From the NCBI GenBank assembly GCA_944470555.2, contig OX104127.1, positions 113,364,741 through 113,428,740 of the forward strand: a stretch of DNA of 64,000 bases, given 5' to 3'. Under the pieces are notes generated by a model. The model was not told where the DNA came from. It made no database searches and saw only the letters and a program-made list of their open reading frames with translations. The translations under genes were made by a program, and so were the position numbers. The stretch comes from Heterobilharzia americana. Its lineage: Eukaryota > Platyhelminthes > Trematoda > Strigeidida > Schistosomatidae. This document shows positions 11,601 to 22,236 of this stretch, one piece after another (within the stretch, counting starts at the first letter, position 1; each line of letters begins with the position of its first letter).

Positions 11601-14600
11601 AACTTCAATCAAGTTATCACATATACGATCAGATATTGTGAATGCCGGTTTATCATAACTTTGATGAACGTTTAAAAACTAAATAGCAAGACATCAGTTG
11701 AAACAACCTTGTTTTGCACTAATTTGGAAATAGAAATACAAAAGTAATGAAGAGAAAGGAATTTTATAACGCAGGAAGTGTTGTCGGTCATATTTCAAAT
11801 TATTCTGCTTATGTTTGCTTTTCCCGTCGGTTAATGGTTTCTTACACTTATTCTTATAGAATGCAACTAGAAGAAGTGTCTCTTATTGCTCAACCTTTTA
11901 GAACATCTAGCATTTTGAGTTATCGGTAAGTTGTGTATAATTATTTTATCTAGTTTTTCAGCTAACATTGGTGTTTTTGTAACCATTTGTAACCATTGTA
12001 AAATAAACTTTTGCACTGAGTCAATAAATCAACTTTGAACCAAACAACTACACTTTGTTTTGCCCAACTTTTCATTATATATATGTATGTTTGAAGTTCG
12101 GAAGGCATGAGGATGGCCTAATTCGAATCATCAATCAACGGAATTCCAAATGAATGGCGTAGCGTGTACGTAGGTCAGTCTTTCGAAAAACGTTTTTCTG
12201 ACTGAATTGTTGGCTTAATCTATTGATTTCGATCAGCTACATCGGCGTTGTCGTTTTTTGACCAGTTAACATAAACGATTGAGTTTTAATAAGAATCACC
12301 TGTAACTTAGGCAGCCTAATCATAGATTTTCTGAGTTGAACAGTGAATAAGGCTGATTTGAAGTTAGACGTTGATAAGTTTTTCCTAAGCTTCAGGCATA
12401 CCTTATAGATTACAAAATTTAAACGTACGCTGTCCTAACAGTTTTGTTTTGAAATTTTACGTTAAGTGATCTTCACTAAGTTTCTAGAATGCTTATAAGT
12501 CATTTTATCATTTTAATGTTTCAGTTGATTTGCAAGCAAAATGTTAATAACTTTTTTAACGGATTAACATGTCTCACTTATTTATTCTCATAATCATCCG
12601 CTGATAAACATCTGAAGTATTCTTACTTTAACTCACATAAGTAGAACGAAATGAAGTCCAAGTTAAGCAATTTTTTCTTCTAAATGTAATATCTGCTGTG
12701 TGACTCATAATATTACAGCGAACAAGGATCTCAGTGTTAACTAACTAGTGACTTAAGCTGATCACTTGCTATCAATAAAACTGCAGTAAATTCACTACAA
12801 AATACTCCACTATAATAGTTACTGATTTAAATCAATCACGGGTTAATATTGTGTTTCATGGAACTCGATTCTTACAGTTGATATTCCTTAATTTTTCAGG
12901 TGGTAAACATATTATCATTATTTCCTTCCTGTCAAATATCTCAGTTTTCTGAGAAACGTCATCTTTTTTTGGAAGCAATCATATATGTCATATATATATT
13001 CATCTGATGAACACTATCATTCTTACTTGCAAACTGCAACCATTCAGCATGCATGTGTACGAAAAAAATAGCTAACGCAAGAAATTATGTCAGTTGTCAT
13101 GGGTGTACAATAATGTTTTTACAATTCCTTTTGTTAATATGACGTATTCATTTGTTTTTTTGTGAGCACACGTATTTGATCTGTTGCCAATTTTTATCAC
13201 TATTCACAGTCTATGTTTGTTGCTGAAATATACCTTATAAAGTAAACGATGATTATACAGCTATGGTTAGCCTGTCTGAAGCTATTTTTGAGTCTATTCT
13301 GGGTGATGTCAGAATAAAAAAGGAGTAAACTCAATGTTAAGCTGATGCATATAACATGACTGATTAGAAACTACACAGGTTAATCTGAAGAGTTCACTGT
13401 TTAGATCAAATTGATCTACATACCGGACAGCTATTTCACCTGAAGTTGTGCTCATCACTAGTATCTTTACAGAAGTTTGGCTCACTCAGCCAAGCTGTTC
13501 ACATCAAAAAAATGTGTTCAACTGACTTGGATAAGCAAGTTTATGATAACTTTACTTATTGATTAATTGAGTAGCCTTATAAAAGCTACGAAATTTTAAG
13601 TTGCTGTGTGCTGACTAACACTTCAGTATTGATGTACATGTACCTATAGTACGGTTTACTTATTACCAAATTCCCATCGATTTTATGTCTTTATCGTGCT
13701 GCTGCTTAGTTACACTATTTAGTGTAATCGACATTTTATGCATATTATGATTTAATATTGTTAGTTTTAAAAGTAGCAGCATATCATAGGTCAGATGATC
13801 TTCAGATGAACTCATTTTAGTCTTAATTTCATGAAACAGTGCTGCTAGACCCTTCACATTTCAATATTACAGAAAATGCTTTAGATAAGAAACACATAGT
13901 ATTGAAGCATTTGACTGTATCTTTGAGGTCTCTTAGTGAATGAAACTAGTTAACTGATGTTAGAAATTTGATGTTAATCAACAGGAATTCATGGTTATAG
14001 GTATTTTCTGTTACATATCGGCTGCACGGTTGGAAACTTTGTTGGTTTTATGGAGGCGATTGGCAGCAAACCACTCATCAACTAGGAGTGTCTGCGACTA
14101 ATTTCTCCTGTGAAATTCGAACCTGTGTCACCCAGCGTTGAAGTAAGCGATATTGCTAGTGAGATATTTGGGTCCCGATTGACCTTCTGTAGGACTAGAT
14201 TAGATACGTTGATTAGTTATTGTATGGTAACCAACTTCATGTAGTTTAGTCCCAAGTGCTAAATGAATTGTATCTATCATTTTACAATGTGACCATCATG
14301 CTGAGAAGCTCTTCTATTAAATTCTTCTGACGTGGATTGTACACACAAACTGGTTGCACAGTAGATAGTATTGGTGTTAGGTTCTATCTGATTTTGAAGA
14401 TGGTAAAAAGTACACACTGTCAATTTGCACTTTCAGGGAACGATGCTATCATTAAACAGTCAGAATGCATAACTGATATTTCTTTATCCTCGTTGTAAAG
14501 CTTTTCAGCATGAATAAAATCCTTTGATAGTCAGGAATACTCAATAATCTAATATGTGTAGAATTTAAGCTAACTGATTTCATGAGTTTGCAATTATTCA

Positions 14601-17600
14601 GACTAAAACCACCTTGAGTAAATTCAGCTTCTTTATTGATCGGATTGTGTCAGGTATTTGTATCAGCGTAACATCTGTGCACTGTGGTTGAGTGTAGTTT
14701 CAGTTCTGTGCGTTAATTACATATATATCGCACAGTGAAGCAGGATTTTCTTACTACCCAATATTTCAGACCCATTTTACAGTCCATATTCAAATCAGGT
14801 AATAAACCTACAGAGCAGCTGGCAAACAGAAGTTATTGCTTTATAAATTGGGATTATTCAGAGTAAAATCGAAATTATCAACCCTTTTGATGATGATACC
14901 GTTTTTTGTCTAACTCTATGCACTCAAATAGTAGTTGACAAAAAAATCCATACTTTATCAGTAGATAGGTTGTAAATAAGACATATGATGTGTCAGAGTA
15001 TTTCTTGGCTCAACTTCTCATATCTCAAAACGTAAGATTAAAAAAATCACTCCAGAAAACGAATAAAGGATGCTGTTTTGAAGAAAATATCGGAAAAATA
15101 CAAGCTGAAATGGATGATATATGGAAAAAGAATGACGTAGACCGGGTCACTATAATTGATTCCGAGCTATATCACGTTGACTTTAATCTGCATTTTATGC
15201 TGATTTAATCGTGTTATCCAATAACTATGTTATTTTTTATATTTGTCATGCTAGCTGGCAGTGATTTTATTCAATCATATTATGTTAGACTAGTTTGAAG
15301 TTAGCTCTATTGCGACCTCACTTAATAACTGAAATCGACAGTTGTTTGACCGTTGTAACTATGCTAAACACTGTGTACAATATCAAATTACTATCTGAGC
15401 CACTAAGCCCAAATTTACATACCTCATATCGACTTTTATTTTTTAATCCTATAACTACACATGACCATTTCGTCGGATAGGTAGATAGGCATGGCGTTTA
15501 ATTTTACTTCAGATAACTTACAGAGATTGTCTCACTTCTAAAATGAAGTTGATTGACAAGTACCATTTAGGAATATAAGGTTTATACTTAGTTATTTCAA
15601 AGCCATTTTATTACTGTTATTTACGTATCCAGATAGGAACGTCTGGGATTAAATTCTATTTAGGTGATAATGTTTGCTTTATTATATTCAAAGAATCAAA
15701 TTTTTTACACTTAGTTTTCTCATTTTCACAGGCCATCTGAACTTATTCCTCAGGACTCTTTAAGTGATTCCTCTGACAGCTTACAATATTCTTCATCTAA
15801 TACGTAAGTAGTTTTATGTTTTCCGTTTTTTTTTCAGTATTTCAAAAAGGATTTATGCTGTGGTAATGACTGAAATAAGACAGTTTGTTGATATTTAAAT
15901 GATAGGCAATTAGGTCCCCAATTATTCTATCTGAAACAATAATTTGATATTTCATATTTGTTAACCAGCATTTTCAGGTGTTTCCCGAAATATTTCATAA
16001 TTCTGATCACTGAACCAATTCTGTAAATAAAGTTTTCAGTGTTTATAGAATTCCGGAAACAATTTTAGTTTGGCGCAAGGTTTTATCAGTGTTCAATAGC
16101 TCAAAACGTTTGCATCGAAGTCTTGCATCAAAACTTCTAATATTTTTGGTATTGTTTAGTATTTCACAAGTGATTATTTGGAAAATTCACATCATCTCAA
16201 AGATAGGAAAATGTAGTTATTCTAAAGTTCTTGTGGTCGTAGATGACAGAAGTGTATGATTTACTAGTAATTTCTGAACAATTCTAGTCTGTTTGATTCA
16301 CAAATCACCCTACTTAAGGGTGTTGAAAAAACCACTTATTTTGTTGCTAACAAAGCAAAGTCTGATATGTATAGGATAACATCTACTAATGTGCACCGCG
16401 TTGCTGAGCTTCCTAGCTTTGTTGCCACATTGCAAATATGATCGATGGGATTCGGTCTACACTCAGGACTAGACAACATGAAATTGGTTACACTTCCGTG
16501 ACCAATCAATGCATGTAAACCAGTCCTACAGGAGGTCAAATGCGGCGTGAGTAGCTCAGTGCTAAAGTCGTTGACTACAGCACTGGGTGACACGGGTTTG
16601 AGTCTCAGGCGGAACATCATTTTCGTCGAGGTTGCAGATACGCCCTCCTAGCGGGTGCCAAAAAGCGCGAAACCTAGATCCAGGGCTTCCTGCTCTTTAC
16701 CTTCAACTAAATAACATAGGATGAAACTTTCATCTTTCCATGAGGGGCGATGAAAAAACTATTAGTGGCACAGCAGCTTTTTGAACTTCGAAACTAAGAA
16801 AAAATTTGCATTATGTTAGTAAATGAATGAATAAATGTGTATATATAAAGTGAGGGAGAGAGAATATGAAACCGATCACTACCTCCTTTCATAAGGCAGA
16901 CAGTTACGCTGAACAAAATGAGAAGCTACAAAGTGGTGAATCAGTCAAATCTGCTCTGTTTCTTCATTGGAGGAAACGCAAAGTAACAATGAAGAGAAGA
17001 ATTTACTGACTGGGAGAATAACAAGAAGTTATCGAGAGAAATTTTCAGCACATTTGAATAAAAAAGTTTGTAAATACACTTTTAATAATCTATCATAAAT
17101 ATAATTCTGGTGGTAATTTCCAACATAAATATTCACTAGACTTTGTCGGTTTAATGAAGTTTGATTGAATATAAATGTAGTAGTTTCTGTAGTACAGATG
17201 GGTTTCAGTGAATTTCATTACTTCATATTCTCTTACGATTGAGAATGTATCAGATCAGAGGTTGTTCGAAGCGCTGAAAGCTTTTGATGGAAATTTATTA
17301 GATTACTACAGAGCGCTTTTTGCTGTAATGATTATCTGAAATGATCACTTGTGACACCTTGTGCTAAATAAGATGATTAAGAATGAATCACTTGAGAGAT
17401 GTCAGTTCTCTCCAAGTGTATTTTTCTTAACACTTCACACCAAAAGGTGATGAACTGAATACCAAATGTTATCTCATTGACAACATTCGAGAAGAAAGAT
17501 TATCACTTCGAAAATAAAGTAAATAAAAACATCTAGCGGTAAATAAAAAAGCCCTAGTGAGACCGAATTCCTTTTGCATTCTTACTATATAACAGAAAAT

Positions 17601-20600
17601 ACATCAGCTTTGTAATTCCCATGGTTTTCAAGAAATGTAATTCTCTAATGCATAGACACAGATTAGGATGAATTCTAATAAAGTTGTAAGCTGTAAGAAG
17701 TTTTATGAACGGTGAAATTTAGTAATCCTCGGTGACATATATAGTACAAGCAGGTAGGTGGTCTTTACGTCACCTCACTTTGATGAGCAAGCATAAATGA
17801 CTGAGGTAATGGTCTCCAAACACTAAGCAGTATATACCGTACAACTTTGATACAAACAAGTGAGTGTCATCTAGATGGTATTCTGGATCCATCTTTGATC
17901 TTATGGTCGACTTCCAAATTATTTAATACAGTACCAAAATGAGGAGGAGATTTTTTCATGAAGTATTTTTAGGTACTAACAAATAGCTTGGTAATGTGAT
18001 ATTTACTATCAACCGCTACCCTCATGAAGCATATGAAAACAGAAATGTGATTCCAGTAGTGGTGTAGCTGAAACCAAACTACTTAGAACATTGAGCTGAC
18101 GTGTTTAAGAGATAGTTATTTCGTTTTCATATGACACTTAAGTGATCATCTTGAATTTTCAGTAAAGTTAACGATGGGAATAACTAAGTGGATTGATAAT
18201 TATAATGTGAACGGATAATAGCTAATAAAATGAATCATTTTTACATGCATATATTTTTTAGTCAAGGTAATCCAAACATAGAAATCCAGTTAGATTTAAC
18301 AACAGAAGCGACAGTCAGTGACCTTGCTGAAACATCGATCAGTTCAGAAACAAGTGAAAGCTCAGCCTGGCCAGTCGGTTTTGAGCCATTCAGTGAAAAT
18401 AGACATAGCAGTCAAGACGTAGAAAATACTTCACTTACTCCTAGTCTAAATGAACAGAGGCACAGTCTAATTTCATCGTACTTAGATCCTCCAGCTAAAA
18501 ATGTTAAAAGAGATAGTTTGGTGGAAGTATGGAATTGCGCACTCCAACAGAACCTAAACCACAAGTTTCTGATCTTTCATGGCGATATAAACGTACACCT
18601 CACTTAGTTAATGGGTCTTCAATCAATTTGAATGAGTAAGTCACTAGGTTTAATTGTCTGACCACATGCTTTATTAATAATTTGCTTTTAAATTGGACAC
18701 GTTGCAAATAGTTCTGTCTTATTTTGAAGATAGTTCGCCTTTCAAGATAAAATAAAAGACATAAACGAAATATTTACTAAGCCGTCACACTCATGAAATA
18801 CTAACCACTTGCGTATAAACGTTATTGAATCCATTTATTGAATGAAATCGAACTTTAGCTGGATCCTAGTTCATGTCATTAGTTTCTGACTGACCTTATC
18901 TTTTCTCAAGTTTTTAATAAACCAAGATTATTTGCAGTATTTGATACCTGTTATCAGTTGATTATTGAGCCCACAAGTTTTTTAGTATACTTGGAACTAT
19001 TTTGAAATACATGAACTTAGAACGATAGGCATTTGCCTTTATGTTAATGAACTTCCCAGAATAGCTCAAACTTGGGTTTTTCTAGGACAAAAATTTCAAA
19101 ACTGAAATTACCATTAGTGGAATATATTCATTGAAATACAGAATCTATTGAAATCAGCTTGCTGACGTGATTGGGAATAGTTCCGAAAAGCAAGGATCTT
19201 ACAGACAGATAATGTCAGGTAGATAGGCAACCCGATGGCCGCTGGCACTGAAGATTATAGCCACCATGCTTAACGTGTGAAGATTGTTTTCATAGGACGG
19301 GATTTCTGTCAGTGACGTGTATTATAACCCTTCATAACTTCCTTATTTAGCTTGATACAGAATCAATTCTATGTGTTTATTAAATAAGGTTTCTGACAAG
19401 ATTTAGTTCTAATAATAGCCTAGAAGTAATCAGAAATTTGAAGTTATAACTTTTCCTAGAAAATGTACAATCACTTCGATATGTTTTAAGGTACCCATGC
19501 CAGGATTTTGACGAAGACCCGTTTGCAAGTTACCAACTTGCATCATCTATGGCTCCGGCCGGCGAGATATCCGACTATCTACTAATGGACGAGTATACTA
19601 CGCTGCAGTTTGTTATACGGCTGTGAAACATGGCCATTAGAAGTTGAAGACATGAAGCGGTTACAGGTTTTTGATCATAAGTATCTTCGTAGCACTTTTA
19701 ACGTTTTACGGAATCGCCGTAGGTGCAATATTGAGGTCAGGCGAAGGGTGGTAGGCGAGAGAGACAAGTCGATCGATGAGGATGTTAGTCTTCACCCACT
19801 GAAGACATGTGTTGTGGATTAGGTCGGAAAGGGTTCAGGGTGGCCAGACCAAAACCTGGCACTGGTCCATGAAGTCTTTTATGTAGCTCTAGCGGCCCCT
19901 TTTTACATGACGAAATATGCGCATTTATTTATGAATAAGAACAAGGCATGTATCAGCGAAGAAATATTTCTTTTCAATGACTTCATTATCAAGCTGTACA
20001 GTAGCATTTATACTCGGTAAAGTGACAGATAATTGCACTAAAACGTTGCTCAGTCAATATACAAAATATACAGTCGGTGTTGGTGGTGGGATTTGTTGTA
20101 GTAGAAGAGATAGAAAATGGGTCACTGAATAAGGAACGAATTGATAACAAGTGGTGAGATATGAGACAAGTGTTGTCAAAGAGTTGTAAAACGACGATAA
20201 TTAAGCTGAAACATGCGAAGTAGGTTAATATATAAAGAATGAATTGGTATTAATTATCACCGTTTTACGATTCTTTGACAACACTTGTCTCTTATCTCAC
20301 CACTTGTTATCAATTTGTTCCTTATTCAGTGACCCATTTTCTATCTCTTCTACTACAACAAATCCCACCTTGAAGGTTACTCAGTTTCTCAGTAAATAGA
20401 AAAGATGGTGATAAAATAGAGGGTGTATTTATTATGTTAACGGCAACGACAAGGTTTATATATATTACCATAGCCTTGGCTATTTCCAGTCCTACTACAT
20501 TTAAATCCCATTAATTTTTCTTCTCTTTAACCAACCTGGTACTGACACGTCCGTTCATGTGTTTTTTCCCGAATTTTCCAAGCAAAGCGATTGGTTGAAA

Positions 20601-22188
20601 AAGGCTTTAACGATTTACCCCTACTTCGAAAGATTTTGGTTATCTTACTCCATATTATAAGAAAGTCCCGTACTGTTGGTCTGAGCCGTATAGGGAGATA
20701 AAACTGCGTGTTTGGGATCTTCAAGGCAATAGGAATCAGTGGTTGAGAACTCTTGGTGACATGGCTGGAAATTGTTCACAATGACGCAGATGTGTGCACT
20801 TTTTGACACTAACAGTTATCTTCAGATTATTTACTCTTCCATACTTCTTTGTCTACTTTGATATCACTTTTTTTTATCTATGTGTTCTTTATTTCCGTGG
20901 CAAATTGAGCCAATTCTCTTGTATGCGCGGTTCTACGTTGATTCTGTCTGTCTATCAGTCCTGTTTTCAGCTGAAATTATTTGGTTGTGTGGACTTAGGT
21001 TACAGTAAAGACTTGATGTAGTAGAGGTCACAACGACACAGTGAAATGTATCATCCCTAACTTAATTCAATCGATATTTGTCTAAAATAAGGTGGAGTTT
21101 ACACATAATTGTTGTTTAAATGCACTACAAAACACAGACTAACTGTCCTAGGTGAAAATGAATCACAGTGTTATACAACTGTACATTTACACACCACTCT
21201 AACTTTCTTTGGTTTTATTAGTTTTCTTATGTGTTACACTTAAGATTGGCAAATTGAATTGATGCATTTTTATGCCAGGATCCTATTTGTTATCTCTGTC
21301 TACCTCACCAGTAATATCTAATGGAAGCACAGGTATGTGAATTTTAAAGACTTACAAAAGCTATTCAGTTTAGTGAGAAGATTTATGACAGGAACGATGT
21401 ATGCGCCTATTTTTTCGATAGTTTTTACTCATAGATTCATATTAATGGGTACTGTAATCCCCTTAATGATATTGCGGTTTCTAAGTAACTCTTCAAGATG
21501 AATCAAGTATCCATGAGTGGTCTACCTGCTGATGTAGAACGTTTTTATAAGTATACCTGTAATTTCTGGAAATACTCAAATTAACATTCTGTTAGTAATA
21601 ACTATGAATTAAAAAGTAATTTTCATTTTCTTATCTCCATTATCATTTCAGTAAAACGTCTCAATAGCCAGTCATAGGAGAAATAGCATATACTGTGGAA
21701 TACACTGAGTAATTTCACCTGTTAAACAACCAAGCATAATTGGAGACTATCAATACGTGCATTTTCCCACCATATCAAATTATGCAGACGAAGCACTGAT
21801 TACTTCAACAATTTAAGATAATAATATTGATCGTAACAAGAATCTAATAAACACTTTTGGATTAAGTAATACTGCTCTATAATGTATCTCCTTTCTTTAC
21901 ACTATAAATGATTTGTTAAGACGAGAAATACCCTAGGAAACACAGAATAAAACTGATAAAATGTGGTCTTTCATAATGTACATTGTATAGAAATACTTAT
22001 CATACCTAGTTTCTCTTTCATTTTCACCAACTTCTTTCCTCGCTCGTTTTTATTCACTTATACCGAGCCACAATCATCTTGGTATTATTACTGTCTACTT
22101 CCTCAATATTTTTTATACTTTTATGAAATTATACAAGATGGAATACAGATTAAGTATAATTATGTGAGCAAATCCACCCTTATACTTG

Positions 22189-22236
<48 letters not shown>

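Larger units (their letters stand above)
11926..18261. other. Introns of FERM-like gene
   Basis: Outside the exon at 15732-15803 and the SINEs at 14055 and 16440, I see no coding potential or structured repeat. (The flanking introns at 2621-5280 and 5382-5661 are likewise empty apart from the retroelement pieces.). Confidence 0.5.

Noticed and set aside
14990..15208. 72-codon plus-strand frame (for example RLKKSLQKTNKGCCFEENIG)
   Set aside because: It lacks compatible splice borders for the FERM-like gene and shows no domain; it is probably chance.
16540..16615. Possible true tRNA gene (A box GAGTAGCTCAGTGC, B box GGGTTTGAGTC)
   Set aside because: Flanking sequence is shared with two other repeat copies and continues into a hammerhead-like tail, so it is a SINE head. 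No cloverleaf could be completed.
19447..19491. Candidate missing micro-exon of the FERM-like gene (TTTTCCTAG ... AAG/GTACCC)
   Set aside because: It is open in the needed entry phase, but its length (31 nt) leaves the wrong exit phase for the 21279 exon, and the donor is weak.
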